In this document: in pieces, positions 17,970 to 27,731 of the stretch | How positions within the stretch are numbered: the stretch's first letter is position 1 | Layout of the letters: every line of letters starts with the position of its first letter | Position numbers and translations under genes: made by a program | Notes under the pieces: model-generated | Database searches by the model: none | What the model saw: the letters and a program-made list of their open reading frames with translations, nothing else | What the model was told of the DNA's origin: nothing | Source: Sphingopyxis sp. YR583 | Lineage (GTDB): Bacteria > Pseudomonadota > Alphaproteobacteria > Sphingomonadales > Sphingomonadaceae | Reading direction: 5' to 3' | Assembly (NCBI RefSeq): GCF_900108295.1 | Contig: NZ_FNWK01000004.1 | Coordinates: 1-64,000 of the forward strand | Length of the DNA: 64,000 bases

Positions 17970-18342
17970 AGAGCGCGGCATCTCTCCGGCCGGGATTACT
18001 GCCCTTTCGCACCGCGCCTCGAAGAGATCGCTGTCCTACAAAATCGGGCGGTGATAGCGCCGCATCATGCCATCCTCGATCTATCCCTTTTCTCACTACG
18101 CGCGTCATCGGCGGATTGCGGCGCTTTGGTCTCTAAAAGCGACAAAGGAGACAATTTTGCATCGCACGTCCGTATCTTTTGTCGCTTTAAGGCGGTCGTC
18201 CAGTCGCGCCGGTGAGCGGCCGCATATCGTATCGCGAGTGAAGTTCGGCAGTTTTGCGCCGGTTCAAGCTGCCAAGCCGGTTGCGCCTTGGGCGGCGTCC
18301 TGCTAGCCGCGCCCGCGTATTTCTCTCGCCAAAGGTGCCAAT
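17970..18342. other. Long intergenic region before argG
   Basis: This 373-base stretch has no convincing gene. The open frames in it are Arg/Ser-rich and have no ribosome site. It contains the hairpin at 18136-18188 and presumably the argG promoter, though I cannot pick out clear -35 and -10 boxes. Confidence 0.6.
18136..18188 (+). promoter_or_regulatory. Large inverted repeat / hairpin in argG upstream region
   Basis: The arms AAAGCGACAAA (18136-18146) and TTTGTCGCTTT (18178-18188) are perfectly complementary over 11 bases and extend inward by three more pairs including one G-U, leaving a loop of about 25 bases. The left arm is followed by GGAGAC. It lies about 155 bases upstream of argG. 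It could be a leader structure, a small RNA or a small repeat element; none can be decided here. Confidence 0.5.
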
Positions 18343-19560
18343 ATGTCCGAGTCCTTCAAGCGCGTCGTCCTCGCCTATTCGGGCGGCCTCGATACCAGCG
18401 TCATCCTGAAGTGGCTGCAGGTCACCTATGGCTGCGAGGTCGTGACCTTCACCGCCGATCTCGGACAGGGCGAGGAACTCGAGCCTGCGCGTGCCAAGGC
18501 CGAGCTGATGGGGATCAAGCCCGAGCATATCTATATCGACGACGTCCGCGAGGAATTTGTCCGCGATTTCGTCTTCCCGATGATGCGTGCCAATGCGCGC
18601 TACGAGGGCGACTATCTGCTCGGCACGTCGATCGCGCGTCCGCTGATCTCGAAGCGGCTCGTCGAGATTGCCAAGGAAGTCGGCGCCGATGCGGTCGCGC
18701 ACGGTGCGACGGGCAAGGGCAATGATCAGGTGCGCTTCGAACTGTCGGCCTATGCGCTCAACCCCGACATCAAGGTGATCGCGCCGTGGCGCGAATGGGA
18801 TCTGACCAGCCGCACCGCGCTGATCGACTTTGCCGAAAAGAACCAGATTCCGGTGCCGAAGGACAAGCGCGGCGAAAGCCCGTTCTCGACCGACGCAAAC
18901 CTTCTCCACACCTCGTCGGAGGGCAAGGTGCTCGAGGATCCGTGGGAAGAAACCCCCGACTATGTCTATTCGCGCACGGTGAACCCCGAGGATGCGCCCG
19001 ACACGCCCGAATATATCACGATCGATTTCGAACGCGGCGACGGCGTCGCGCTGAACGGGCAGGCGATGTCGCCCGCGACCTTGCTCGCGGCGCTCAACGA
19101 CCTTGGCCGCAAGCATGGCATCGGCCGCCTCGACCTTGTCGAGAACCGCTTCGTCGGCATGAAGTCGCGCGGAATGTACGAGACGCCGGGCGGCGAAATC
19201 TATGCGCGTGCGCATCGCGGCATCGAAAGCATCACGCTCGACCGCGGCGCGGCGCATCTGAAAGACGAGCTGATGCCGAAATATGCCCAACTCATCTACA
19301 ATGGCTTCTGGTTCGCGCCCGAGCGCGAGATGCTGCAGGCGGCGATCGATCACAGTCAGGCGAATGTCACCGGCACCGTCCGGCTCAAGCTCTACAAGGG
19401 CAATGCGAGCGTCGTTGGCCGCAAGTCGCCGCTCAGCCTCTACAGCGAACGCCATGTGACCTTTGAGGACGACGCTGGCGCCTATGATCAGAAGGATGCG
19501 GCGGGCTTCATCAAACTGAACGCCTTGCGCTTGAAATTGCTGGCGAAACAGGGTCAATAA
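18343..19560 (+). CDS. argG: Argininosuccinate synthase
   Basis: A 405-residue enzyme that joins citrulline and aspartate with ATP to give argininosuccinate, the penultimate step of arginine synthesis. The ATP-binding P-loop-like motif [15 protein letters not shown] is near residue 10. The substrate motifs include [14 protein letters not shown] and [15 protein letters not shown]. The length matches bacterial ArgG of the typical short class. The AAGGTG ribosome site precedes the ATG. It is monocistronic or cotranscribed with the small exported protein 42 bases downstream; a modest GC hairpin lies between them. Confidence 0.97.
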   Translation: MSESFKRVVLAYSGGLDTSVILKWLQVTYGCEVVTFTADLGQGEELEPARAKAELMGIKPEHIYIDDVREEFVRDFVFPMMRANARYEGDYLLGTSIARPLISKRLVEIAKEVGADAVAHGATGKGNDQVRFELSAYALNPDIKVIAPWREWDLTSRTALIDFAEKNQIPVPKDKRGESPFSTDANLLHTSSEGKVLEDPWEETPDYVYSRTVNPEDAPDTPEYITIDFERGDGVALNGQAMSPATLLAALNDLGRKHGIGRLDLVENRFVGMKSRGMYETPGGEIYARAHRGIESITLDRGAAHLKDELMPKYAQLIYNGFWFAPEREMLQAAIDHSQANVTGTVRLKLYKGNASVVGRKSPLSLYSERHVTFEDDAGAYDQKDAAGFIKLNALRLKLLAKQGQ

Positions 19561-19564
19561 AGCG

Positions 19565-19582
19565 GCCGGGCACGGACCCGGC
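19565..19582 (+). terminator. Weak GC hairpin after argG
   Basis: GCCGGG and CCCGGC arms six bases apart lie just after the argG stop. There is no T-run, so it may act as an attenuating hairpin or 3'-end stabiliser more than as a full terminator. Confidence 0.3.
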
Positions 19583-19602
19583 TGCGACAGGAGCCTTGGT
19601 CC

Positions 19603-20073
19603 ATGTTCTCCCTTTTCCTGGCGGCGGCCAGCCTGACCCCTGCGTTCAACGACGCATCCTATGCCGATCTCGCCCATGTGAACCGCACGGCGGGTGAATG
19701 CATCGCGCGCTTCGGCACCGGCTCGATCGAAATCAGGCAGGCCTTCAACGAGGCCGACCGCACGATGATCAATGTCGCAGTCGTCACCGGCAAGCCAACG
19801 CGCGCGCTGCCCGTGGGTGCGAAGATCTGGGCGAAGTCGAGCTATGGTCCGGCGTGGCGCGCGGTCGTGATCGAATCGACGCCACAGCGCCTCCGGTTCG
19901 TGGCGCACAACCGCTTTGTCGGCGATCTGTTCACCGAAGATTCGCTGACGATCGCACTCCATGAAAGTGTCGATGCGGGCGATGCGGTGCTGGTCGATGT
20001 CGGGTCGGACACGTCGGGCTTCCGCGAAAAGCTGGCGTCGGCCTTCGATTGTTCGGACGGCCTTGGCATCTGA
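19603..20073 (+). CDS. Exported hypothetical protein, 156 aa
   Basis: A short hydrophobic N-terminus (MFSLFLAAASL) looks like a minimal signal peptide. The mature part is mixed alpha/beta with two Cys residues (GECIAR and FDCSDG), which could form a disulfide. I recognise no family. The codon use matches its neighbours. It follows argG on the same strand with an intervening hairpin, and GACAGGAGCC lies upstream of the ATG, giving a good ribosome site. Confidence 0.7.
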   Translation: MFSLFLAAASLTPAFNDASYADLAHVNRTAGECIARFGTGSIEIRQAFNEADRTMINVAVVTGKPTRALPVGAKIWAKSSYGPAWRAVVIESTPQRLRFVAHNRFVGDLFTEDSLTIALHESVDAGDAVLVDVGSDTSGFREKLASAFDCSDGLGI

Positions 20074-20437
20074 GTTCGGCGGTCACGCTAAATCAGGGAC
20101 AATATGATAGAATCGTGCCGATGGGGAGGGATATGCCTGCCGACCTCTCATGTCGCAAAACCATTCTCGTCCCGCGCCGAATTATGAATGGCAACCATGC
20201 CGTGTCATCATTCCGCGTAGCGGGCTGTGGGTCGACCACCACGGCGTCCGCCGCTGCCTGATCCTCCCGGGCCGTTATCTGGTCCGGGATTCGCGCACCT
20301 TTGGGCGAAAATTATATCGGGCCGCTAACCGTTGATCCGCTGGGTTTGGTGCGCAGATCGACATTCGGCACATCCGGCGAAGCGCAGCCGAAATGAGGGG
20401 TTAGCAAGCAGCCTGCACCTGCGCTAAGGCGCGGTGC
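20074..20437. other. Intergenic region with one possible short gene
   Basis: About 360 bases separate two clear genes. The only candidate inside is the 61-codon frame at 20150. A TTCGGC/GCCGAA inverted repeat with a 17-base loop lies near 20364-20392. No promoter boxes are clear. Confidence 0.5.
20150..20335 (+). CDS. Possible small protein, 61 aa
   Basis: The frame encodes a basic, Arg/Trp/Tyr-containing peptide (PNYEWQPCRVIIPRSGLW, later LPGRYLVRDS) with a beta-like pattern that is less shadow-like than other short frames here. There is no strong ribosome site before its ATG. It could be a real small basic protein or chance; I have no family match. Confidence 0.35.
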   Translation: MSQNHSRPAPNYEWQPCRVIIPRSGLWVDHHGVRRCLILPGRYLVRDSRTFGRKLYRAANR

Positions 20438-21448
20438 ATGACTGCGACCCGTTTTTTCTCCGACAATGCCGCGACCGTCCATCCCCTGGTGATGGATGCG
20501 CTGGCGGCCGCCAATCATGTCGACACCGCCTATGACGGTGATGCGCTGAGCCAGTCGCTCGATGCGGCTTTTTCCGACCTGTTCGAAACGGACTGCGAAG
20601 TCGTGTGGATCCCGACCGGGACCGCAGCGAACAGCATCATCCTCGCCCATTTCGTGCGGCCTTGGCAGGGCATTCTCTGCTATGAGGAAGCGCATATCGA
20701 GGTCGACGAATGCGGCGCCCCCACCTTCTATTCGGGAGGCGCCAAGCTGATGACGCTGCCGGGGCGCGGCGCGAAGATCGACGCAGAGGCGCTGAAAAAG
20801 CGGATCGCCGGAATCCGCAAGGATGTGCATCAGGTTCAACCCGCCGCGATCAGCATCACCAACGCCACCGAATATGGCCTCGCCTGGCGCGCGGGCGAGG
20901 TTGGGGCGATCAGCGAGATTGCCAAGGGTGCGGGGATGAAGCTCCACATGGATGGCGCCCGCTTTGCCAATGCTGTTGCGTTTCTGGGCTGTTCGCCCGC
21001 CGACGTCACCTGGCGTGCGGGGGTCGACGCGCTGTCGTTCGGCTTCACCAAAAATGGTGCGATGATGGCAGAGGCGATCGTCTTTTTCGGCGGTAGTGGT
21101 GGACCGGGCGTGCGCGAGCTCAAGAAGCGCGGCGGCCATCTGCTCAGCAAGGGGCGCTTCGTTGCGGCGCAAATTCGCGCGATGCTGGCGAACGACCTGT
21201 GGCTCGCCAACGCGCGTGCGGCCAACGCCGGCGCCGCCAAACTCGCAGCGGCATGTGGCGGCAGGCTGATGTATCCGGTCGAGGCGAACGAATTGTTCGT
21301 CCGTCTGACCACGGAGGAGGCCGCGAAACTGCGCGCCGCCGGGTTCGATTTCTATGACTGGGGCGAAGGCGCCGCGCGCCTTGTCGTCAGCTGGGATCAG
21401 GACGCCGAGGCGGTGGCGCCGCTGGCGGCCGCGATTGGCGCATTGTGA
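20438..21448 (+). CDS. Low-specificity L-threonine aldolase family PLP enzyme
   Basis: A 336-residue fold-type I PLP enzyme of the beta-eliminating lyase/threonine aldolase family (LtaE-like). The N-terminal FFSDNAATVHPLVMDAL, the YDGDALSQSLD segment, the GTAANSIIL PLP-phosphate site, the HMDGARFANA Asp that binds the pyridine nitrogen, and the Schiff-base lysine in SFGFTKNGAM are all visible. It cleaves L-threonine or L-allo-threonine to glycine and acetaldehyde. It is coupled to the EamA transporter by a GTGA overlap, hinting at amino acid or metabolite export. Confidence 0.9.
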   Translation: MTATRFFSDNAATVHPLVMDALAAANHVDTAYDGDALSQSLDAAFSDLFETDCEVVWIPTGTAANSIILAHFVRPWQGILCYEEAHIEVDECGAPTFYSGGAKLMTLPGRGAKIDAEALKKRIAGIRKDVHQVQPAAISITNATEYGLAWRAGEVGAISEIAKGAGMKLHMDGARFANAVAFLGCSPADVTWRAGVDALSFGFTKNGAMMAEAIVFFGGSGGPGVRELKKRGGHLLSKGRFVAAQIRAMLANDLWLANARAANAGAAKLAAACGGRLMYPVEANELFVRLTTEEAAKLRAAGFDFYDWGEGAARLVVSWDQDAEAVAPLAAAIGAL

Positions 21449-22404
21449 GCAGCGAGCAGCCGACGCTGCTCAGCCCGAAGGTGCTGCTGCCCTTCATGCT
21501 GGTGACTTTGATTTGGGGTTCGACCTGGATCGTCATCACAGGGCAACTTGGCGTCGTGCCGCCCAGCTGGTCGGTGACCTATCGCTTTGCGGTCGCCGCG
21601 ATCGCGATGTTCGCTTTTGCGATCATGCGGGGCGAGCGGTTGTGGCTTGAGCCCAAGGCGATGGCCTTTGCGGTGGCGCTCGGTGTTGCGCAATTCACCT
21701 TCAACTTCAATTTCGTCTACCGCGCCGAGCAGCATATCACCTCGGGTCTGGTCGCGGTGCTGTTCGCGCTGCTGATCGTGCCCAATACGCTACTTGGGCG
21801 TGCCTTTCTGAAGACCCCGCTCGAGGGTCGTTTCCTCGCCGGTGCGGGCATCGCGATCGTCGGCGTCGGCCTGATGATCCTGCACGAATATCGCGCCGCC
21901 GCGCTGGATGCGGGAGAGGTGCTGCTGGGCACCATGCTGACGCTTGCGGGGGTGATGAGCGCGTCGACCGCCAACGTCATGCAGGGAACGGGCATTGCGC
22001 GTGCGCAGTCGATGGTGGTGATGATCGCGTGGGCGATGGCGTTCGGCGCGCTTGCTGACGGCAGTTACGCGTGGATCACCACCGGCCCGCCGGTAATCGA
22101 GACGACCGCAACCTACATCGGCGGCGTCCTCTATCTCGGCGTGATCGCCAGTGCGGTGACCTTTCCGCTCTATTTCAACATCATCCGTGCCGTCGGGCCG
22201 GGGCAGGCGGCGTGGTCGAGCGTGCTCATCCCGATTATCGCGATGGGCTTTTCGACCGCATTCGAGGGCTATCGCTGGGCAACACTGTCGATTGCGGGCG
22301 GCATCGTCGCACTGATCGGGCTGGTCATCGCGGTCGCGAAACGCCCCGAGCGGCCGTCGGTCAGCGGCAATATGGTGTCGGTGCCGGTCGAACCCGAAAG
22401 CTAG
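21445..22404 (+). CDS. EamA/DMT superfamily transporter
   Basis: A 319-residue inner membrane protein with ten predicted helices and two EamA repeats. Landmarks are LIWGSTWIVITGQLG at the start, the second-half VIASAVTFPLYFNIIRAVGP, and SVLIPIIAMGFSTAFEGY. It begins at a GTG that overlaps the aldolase stop. Members export amino acids, nucleobases or other small metabolites. The coupling to a threonine aldolase suggests an amino acid or related cargo, which is inference. A second EamA protein is at 26811. Confidence 0.88.
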   Translation: MSSEQPTLLSPKVLLPFMLVTLIWGSTWIVITGQLGVVPPSWSVTYRFAVAAIAMFAFAIMRGERLWLEPKAMAFAVALGVAQFTFNFNFVYRAEQHITSGLVAVLFALLIVPNTLLGRAFLKTPLEGRFLAGAGIAIVGVGLMILHEYRAAALDAGEVLLGTMLTLAGVMSASTANVMQGTGIARAQSMVVMIAWAMAFGALADGSYAWITTGPPVIETTATYIGGVLYLGVIASAVTFPLYFNIIRAVGPGQAAWSSVLIPIIAMGFSTAFEGYRWATLSIAGGIVALIGLVIAVAKRPERPSVSGNMVSVPVEPES

Positions 22405-22439
22405 TTGTCACAACTGTGTTGTTTGTATAGCACAGCGGG

Positions 22440-23708
22440 ATGAAATATTTTCTCGGCGCTGTCGCTCTTCTATCAACTCTTCCTGCGGCGGCCGCCTTCG
22501 CGCAGACGAGTGCCTGCGCACCCGGTACCTATGGCTCGCCCGACGGCGACTTTGTCGTGATGGTCAAGTCGCCAGCGGTCGCAGCGCCCGGTTTGCGCTA
22601 TCTGTTTCGTGACGGGCGTCGCGGCGCAACGACCGATGCAGGCGTCCCGTTCGCGTGCGGAACTGACGAGGTGACCGTCGGCAGCAAGCCTTGGTCGCGC
22701 ATCGCCTTTCGCGAGACTCCCGCGACTTTCGACAGCGTCGGCACCAAAATGACCGGCGTGCTGATCGAGCCGCCGGGCAATGATCCGAGGCGACCGCTGG
22801 TCGTGATGGTGCACGGGTCCGAACGCACCTCTCCGATCGGCGGCGTCTATGGCTATGCCATGGCGGCGCAGGGGATTTCGGTCTTCGTCTATGACAAGCG
22901 CGGGACTGGCGGATCCGAGGGCGAATATACGCAGAATTTCGAGCTGCTGGCCGAGGATGCGGCGCATGCGCTCGACCAGGCGCGCAGCATGACCGCAGGG
23001 CGTCGCGGTCGCGCGGGCTTCTTCGGCGGCAGCCAGGGCGGCTGGGTCGCGCCGCTTGCGGCGACGCGGACAAAGGCCGATTTCGTGGCGATCGGTTTCG
23101 GTCTCGTCGCGTCGCCGATCGAGGAGGATCGCGAACAGATGGTGTCGGAAGTCCGCGCGGCGGGGCTGGGCAAGGATGCCGAGGCGCTGGTCAGCCGGCT
23201 GTCGCAGGCGACCGCTGGTTTGCTGCTCTCCGATTTCCATACCGGCTATGACGCACTCGACGCCGTGCGGGCCGAGATGAAGGACAAGCCGTGGGCCGCG
23301 AAGATCGAGGGCGAGTATAGCGGTGCGATCGCACGCATGCCGAACGATATGCTCAAACGGATCGGCCGCGCGCGCGTCGACAATCTCGAACTGATCTGGG
23401 ACTATGATGCCGTCGCGGCGCTCCGGAAGCTCGACACACCGCTGTTATGGGTGCTTGCGGGCGAGGATCGCGAAGCGCCGATCGAAACGACCCGCGGCGC
23501 GCTGCTCGGGCTCGCAAAAGCAGGCAAGCCCGTCGATGTCTATGTCTTCCCCGACACCGACCATGGGATGTTCGAATTCACCACGAACGCCGACGGTTCG
23601 CGGAGCGCCACGCGGATCACCGACGGCTATCTGAAATTGCTCGGCGACTGGATCAAAGGAAACGCGCGCGGCGCCTATGGCCGCGCGGAGCGGCTTACCC
23701 AGCGCTGA
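22440..23708 (+). CDS. Secreted alpha/beta hydrolase
   Basis: A 422-residue protein with a signal peptide (hydrophobic run ending AAAFAQ). The alpha/beta hydrolase core shows [12 protein letters not shown] (oxyanion region), the nucleophile elbow [10 protein letters not shown] with Ser, and a C-terminal [12 protein letters not shown] with Asp and His of the triad. About 80 residues of N-terminal periplasmic sequence precede the core. The likely substrate is a peptide or ester; the family covers dienelactone hydrolase-like and S9-like peptidases. It overlaps the 3' end of murA by 14 bases, tail to tail. Confidence 0.85.
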   Translation: MKYFLGAVALLSTLPAAAAFAQTSACAPGTYGSPDGDFVVMVKSPAVAAPGLRYLFRDGRRGATTDAGVPFACGTDEVTVGSKPWSRIAFRETPATFDSVGTKMTGVLIEPPGNDPRRPLVVMVHGSERTSPIGGVYGYAMAAQGISVFVYDKRGTGGSEGEYTQNFELLAEDAAHALDQARSMTAGRRGRAGFFGGSQGGWVAPLAATRTKADFVAIGFGLVASPIEEDREQMVSEVRAAGLGKDAEALVSRLSQATAGLLLSDFHTGYDALDAVRAEMKDKPWAAKIEGEYSGAIARMPNDMLKRIGRARVDNLELIWDYDAVAALRKLDTPLLWVLAGEDREAPIETTRGALLGLAKAGKPVDVYVFPDTDHGMFEFTTNADGSRSATRITDGYLKLLGDWIKGNARGAYGRAERLTQR

Positions 23709-24981
23709 TCCGTTCGATATCGGCGCCGACCGCCTGGAGCTTCTCCTCGAGCCGCTCATAACCGCGGTCGAGGTGATAGACGCGGTTGACCTCGGTCGTG
23801 CCTTGTGCCGCGAGACCCGCGATAATCAGGCTCATCGAAGCGCGGAGGTCGGTCGCCATCACCGGCGCACCGACCAGATGATCGACACCGCGCACTACGG
23901 CGCTGCGGCCGCGCACGTCGATATCGCAGCCCATGCGCGCGAGTTCGGGGACATGCATGTAGCGGTTTTCGAAGATCGTCTCAGTGAACAGCGAGGCGCC
24001 CTTGCCGAGCGTCGCCATCGCCATGAACTGCGCCTGCATGTCGGTCGCGAAGCCCGGGTAGGGTGCGGTCGACAGGGTGACAGGCTCGGCGCGGCCCGAC
24101 ATCGCGACGCGGATGCCGCCCTTGGTCTCCTCGACCGTTGCGCCAGCTTCGCGGAGCGCGGCAAGCGTCGCTTCCATTTCGTCGGCCTTGGCGCCGACCA
24201 GTTCGACGTCGCCCTCGGTGATGACGGCGGCGCAGGCGTAGCTGCCGGCCTCGATGCGGTCGGCCATGACGCGATAGGTTGCGCCGTGCAGCCGGTCGAC
24301 ACCCTCGATCGTCAGCGTTTCGGTACCGATGCCTTCGATATGCGCGCCCATCGCGACGAGACAGTTGCAGAGGTCGACGATCTCGGGCTCGCGCGCCGCG
24401 TTGCCGAGGACGCAGGTGCCCTTGGCCAGGACGGCCGCCATCAACGCATTCTCGGTCGCCCCGACCGACACGACGGGGAAAGTGAATTTGCCGCCGGGCA
24501 GGCGTCCGCGGCCCGGTGCGCTGGCCTTCACATAGCCCGAAGCGAGTTCGATCTCGGCGCCGAAGGCTTCGAGCGCTTTGAGATGGAGGTCGATCGGACG
24601 GTTGCCGATCGCGCAGCCGCCGGGCAGCGACACGGTCGCTTCGCCCGCGCGAGCGAGCAGCGGTCCGAGCACGAGGATCGATGCGCGCATCTTGCGCACG
24701 ATGTCATAGGGCGCGACGGTCGAGGTGAGCGTTGTGGTGCGCGCGGTCATCACGCGCCCGAAATCCTCGGGCCGCGATCCTTCGATCGTCGTCGAGCAGC
24801 CGAGCTGGTTGAGCAGGTGCCCGAAGCCGTCGACGTCGGCGAGCCGCGGCAGGTTGCGCAGCGTCAGTGGCTCGTCGGTGAGCAGCGCGCACGGCAGCAA
24901 GGTGAGCGCCGCATTCTTGGCGCCGGAGATGGGGATACGGCCCTTGAGTCGCTGGCCGCCGCGAATGACGATCTGATCCAT
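23695..24981 (-). CDS. murA: UDP-N-acetylglucosamine 1-carboxyvinyltransferase
   Basis: A 428-residue EPSP-like enzyme that transfers enolpyruvate from PEP to UDP-GlcNAc, the first committed step of peptidoglycan synthesis. The N-terminal [15 protein letters not shown] carries the conserved Lys-Asn pair, and the fosfomycin-target cysteine sits in [16 protein letters not shown]. The normal Cys rather than Asp predicts fosfomycin sensitivity at the enzyme level. The next gene upstream, a small membrane protein, ends 43 bases before it and may be cotranscribed. Confidence 0.96.
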   Translation of the reverse strand: MDQIVIRGGQRLKGRIPISGAKNAALTLLPCALLTDEPLTLRNLPRLADVDGFGHLLNQLGCSTTIEGSRPEDFGRVMTARTTTLTSTVAPYDIVRKMRASILVLGPLLARAGEATVSLPGGCAIGNRPIDLHLKALEAFGAEIELASGYVKASAPGRGRLPGGKFTFPVVSVGATENALMAAVLAKGTCVLGNAAREPEIVDLCNCLVAMGAHIEGIGTETLTIEGVDRLHGATYRVMADRIEAGSYACAAVITEGDVELVGAKADEMEATLAALREAGATVEETKGGIRVAMSGRAEPVTLSTAPYPGFATDMQAQFMAMATLGKGASLFTETIFENRYMHVPELARMGCDIDVRGRSAVVRGVDHLVGAPVMATDLRASMSLIIAGLAAQGTTEVNRVYHLDRGYERLEEKLQAVGADIERISAG

Positions 24982-25024
24982 CGGCTGTCTTTAGCGCATG
25001 CGCATGCGTGCGCAAGCGGACTAG

Positions 25025-25486
25025 CTATGTGGAGCGATAGCCCGCATCGCCATCGAACTGCTCCTGTGCTTCGCGCTGACCCTTGCTCATGAAGATGTAG
25101 CCGACGACCGACAGGATCAGCAGCGCGCCGCCGAGCAACGGCACGCCGCCGCGCACGGCAATCGTGAAGGCGATCCATATGAGATTGAAGATGCCGAGGA
25201 TCAGGAAGATCTTCTGGTTGTTGCCGGCAAAACCATAGACGTCGCGGCCGCTCGCTGTGCGAACGCCATGGACGCCCTTCAGGTCGAACGCATTGTAGAG
25301 ATAGAAGCGGCCGGTCGCGCCGGGCACAAGCTCGGCCGCGACATTGTCCTTCACGACGGCATTACGGATCGTGCGCGTGCCGACGCCGTCCTGTTCGAAG
25401 GTGATGCTGCGAAAGATTGTCGCGCCGCCCTTGGCACGCCTGAGGTCGGCGGCTTCGATGCGGCCGTCGATGATCGAGGTAGGCAT
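25025..25486 (-). CDS. Small two-helix membrane protein, 153 aa
   Basis: A soluble N-terminal region of about 100 residues (FRSITFEQDGVGTRTIRNA, VPGATGRFYLYNAFDLKG) is followed by two adjacent hydrophobic segments (FLILGIFNLIWIAFTIAV and LLGGALLILSVVGYIFM) and a charged tail. I recognise no family. The start is set at the ATG at 25486 because AGGGGA lies upstream at good distance; the longer frame adds a Trp/Pro/Cys-rich stretch without a ribosome site. The gene precedes murA on the same strand. Confidence 0.75.
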   Translation of the reverse strand: MPTSIIDGRIEAADLRRAKGGATIFRSITFEQDGVGTRTIRNAVVKDNVAAELVPGATGRFYLYNAFDLKGVHGVRTASGRDVYGFAGNNQKIFLILGIFNLIWIAFTIAVRGGVPLLGGALLILSVVGYIFMSKGQREAQEQFDGDAGYRST

Positions 25487-25699
25487 GGTCGGATCCCCTG
25501 CTGTGGCGCGACCCGGGGAGCAGGCAGAATAATCGATCGGGTAAGGGAAAGGAAGCCCTGTCCACGGCCAAGTCATCGTCGGCTCCGCACCGCTTTCTTC
25601 GTGGCTTTCCAAGTGAAAATATGAAACTATTCGCGTCGATATTGGGGCCGGACAAGGACAGCGTAAACGGAAAGCGACTTTTCACAGGGGAGTAAGGTC

Positions 25700-26749
25700 A
25701 TGCGGAATAATGTCGTCACGATCCTCACTACGGCCACGTTGATCGCCAGCCAGGTTGCCGTCCCGGCGTTGCCACAGGCAACCACCTTGCCCTATCCGCC
25801 GCCCGGTGGTCCCGCGGTCCAGCCAGTGCCGCCTTACCCCGGTGGGCCCGCGATCCAGCCGCCGCGTCCGGGCTATGGCGACGGTTATGTTGGGACGATC
25901 CGCTGCGAGTCGCGAAACAACCAGATGCAGCGTTGCAATGTCCGCACCGGCAATCGCGTCGACCTGCAACGCGTAATCGGCGGACGCTGTTCGAAGGGCC
26001 GCGACTGGGGCTTTACCGCCAACCAGATCTGGGTGTCGGGCGGCTGCCGGGCCGAATTCGCTTATGGCTATGCCAATGACGGCGGCTATCCGACGCCGCT
26101 GCCGCAGCCGGTCGACGATTATGCCGGAACGTTGAACTGCGAATCGTGGAGCTATAAATATCAACAGTGCAATGTGCGGACGAACGATCGCGTCGAGCTG
26201 ACGCGCAAGATTGCCGGCAAATGCAACGCCGGGCGCCAATGGGGCTACACCAGCGACTATATCTGGGTCGACAAGGGCTGCCGCGCCGAATTCTCCTATG
26301 GCTATCGCAACACGCGTCCGCCCGAGAAAGACAAGGACAAGGGCCCGAGCACCGGGCTCATCATCGGCGGCATCGTTGTTGCCGGTGGGCTGCTCGCCTT
26401 GCTGGCAAGCGGCAAGAAAAAGAAAGCGGCGACCGAGACGAGCGCGCCCGAGGGTACGGCAACGCCAACCTACCCCGCCGGTCCGCCCGCTACGCTGAGC
26501 GCGAACCTCAACAGCCTGCCGAGCGCGTCGCGGCCGTCGGTCCTGAACTGCATGAACGACGCCGCGCGGCAGATCGGCATCACCGGCGGCACCCGGCTGT
26601 CGTATGACAAGCTGATTTCGCTCGAGCAGGGCAATGGCGGCTGGCGCATCCGTGCGGCGATGACCGCGACCTATCCCGACGGCGCGAAACAGGTCGAAAT
26701 GTATTGCCGCGCGACGCCGACCGACATCATCCAGCTCGACTTTACCTAG
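25700..26749 (+). CDS. DUF3011 protein with duplicated Cys-rich domain
   Basis: A 349-residue exported protein. The signal peptide is followed by a Pro/Gly-rich linker, then two tandem copies of a 60-residue DUF3011 domain (about residues 60-125 and 140-205; each contains RC/NCES...RCNVR/QCNVR, IWV..GCRAEF). Each copy has four Cys. A hydrophobic segment follows (GLIIGGIVVAGGLLALLA), then KKKK, then a C-terminal domain with a Cys pair (LNCMNDAARQIG, EMYCRATP). It may be membrane-anchored with its Cys-rich half in the periplasm. Function unknown. Confidence 0.82.
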   Translation: MRNNVVTILTTATLIASQVAVPALPQATTLPYPPPGGPAVQPVPPYPGGPAIQPPRPGYGDGYVGTIRCESRNNQMQRCNVRTGNRVDLQRVIGGRCSKGRDWGFTANQIWVSGGCRAEFAYGYANDGGYPTPLPQPVDDYAGTLNCESWSYKYQQCNVRTNDRVELTRKIAGKCNAGRQWGYTSDYIWVDKGCRAEFSYGYRNTRPPEKDKDKGPSTGLIIGGIVVAGGLLALLASGKKKKAATETSAPEGTATPTYPAGPPATLSANLNSLPSASRPSVLNCMNDAARQIGITGGTRLSYDKLISLEQGNGGWRIRAAMTATYPDGAKQVEMYCRATPTDIIQLDFT

Positions 26750-26762
26750 ACAGGGAAGGGGC

Positions 26763-26784
26763 GTCCGCTATTCGGGCGGCGGAC
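26763..26784 (+). terminator. Possible hairpin after DUF3011 gene
   Basis: GTCCGC and GCGGAC arms with a ten-base loop lie 14 bases after the stop. There is no T-run, so this is a weak terminator candidate. Confidence 0.3.
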
Positions 26785-26810
26785 ATGGGTTTGAAACGGA
26801 GCGCGGCGGA

Positions 26811-27731
26811 ATGGCGAAGATGGGCGGCCCGGCCGCGGCGCTCTGGTCGCGGGCCTATCCGCTGCTGACGGTGACCGCGCTTTGCTGGGCCGGAAATTCG
26901 ATCGTCGGGCGCGCGGCGCGCGACCTCGTTCCGCCTGCTGCCCTGTCTTTCTGGCGCTGGTCTCTCGCGCTTTTGCTGCTGCTTCCGCTCGCCTGGCCGC
27001 ATCTCAAGCGCGACTGGCCGGTGCTGCGCGCGAATTGGGCGATCGTCGCGCTGCTCGGCGCCTTGGCGATCGGTTCGTTCAACATCCTGCTCTACACGGG
27101 ACTGCAAAGCACCACCGCGCTCAACTCGATGTTGATCCAGTCGGCGCAGCCCGCGTTGATCCTGATCGTCGGCGCGTTGGTGATGGGCGATGGCACGAGC
27201 CTGCGCCAGATAGGCGGTGTGCTGATCTCGCTCGCCGGCGTGCTGGCGATCGTCGGACGCGGCGATCCGGGGCTGTTGTGGCGTTTGCAGCTCAATATTG
27301 GCGACGCGATCATTGGCGGTGCGGTCCTGCTATGGTCGCTTTATTCGGTGTTGCTTCGGCGCCGGCCCGCCGTGCATCCGCTGAGTTTCCTTGCGGCGTC
27401 GATGGTCGTCGGCATCGCGGTGATCATACCCTTTTACCTGCATGAGCTGTGGTCGGGGCGGTTGATCGTACCGACGACGGGCAGCGCGCTGGCGATCGGT
27501 TATGTTGCGATCTTTCCGTCGTTCCTTGCCTATCTTTTCTTCAACCGCGGGGTCGAACTGATCGGGTCGGCGGCGACGGGGCAATATATGAATGTGATGC
27601 CGCTGATGGGGGCGGGGCTCGCGATGCTGTTCCTCGGCGAGGCGCTGCACCTGTTCCATATCGTCGGATTGGCGCTGATCGTCGTCGGGATATTGGTCGC
27701 CGGGCGTCCGCAGCCTGCAGAGCGGACTTAA
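26811..27731 (+). CDS. EamA/DMT superfamily transporter (second copy)
   Basis: A 306-residue protein with ten predicted helices. The N-terminal [20 protein letters not shown] is typical of the RarD/EamA subfamily with an Arg after helix 1, and the second repeat contains YVAIFPSFLAYLFFNRGVELIG and PLMGAGLAMLFLGEALHLFH. The cargo is unknown. It is only distantly similar to the EamA gene at 21445. Its stop shares TTAA with the opposing isomerase gene. Confidence 0.87.
   Translation: MAKMGGPAAALWSRAYPLLTVTALCWAGNSIVGRAARDLVPPAALSFWRWSLALLLLLPLAWPHLKRDWPVLRANWAIVALLGALAIGSFNILLYTGLQSTTALNSMLIQSAQPALILIVGALVMGDGTSLRQIGGVLISLAGVLAIVGRGDPGLLWRLQLNIGDAIIGGAVLLWSLYSVLLRRRPAVHPLSFLAASMVVGIAVIIPFYLHELWSGRLIVPTTGSALAIGYVAIFPSFLAYLFFNRGVELIGSAATGQYMNVMPLMGAGLAMLFLGEALHLFHIVGLALIVVGILVAGRPQPAERT

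Noticed and set aside
18187-19962. A 591-codon minus-strand frame across argG
   Set aside because: It is antisense to argG, whose motifs are clear on the plus strand. The product is Arg/Ala-rich with no domains.
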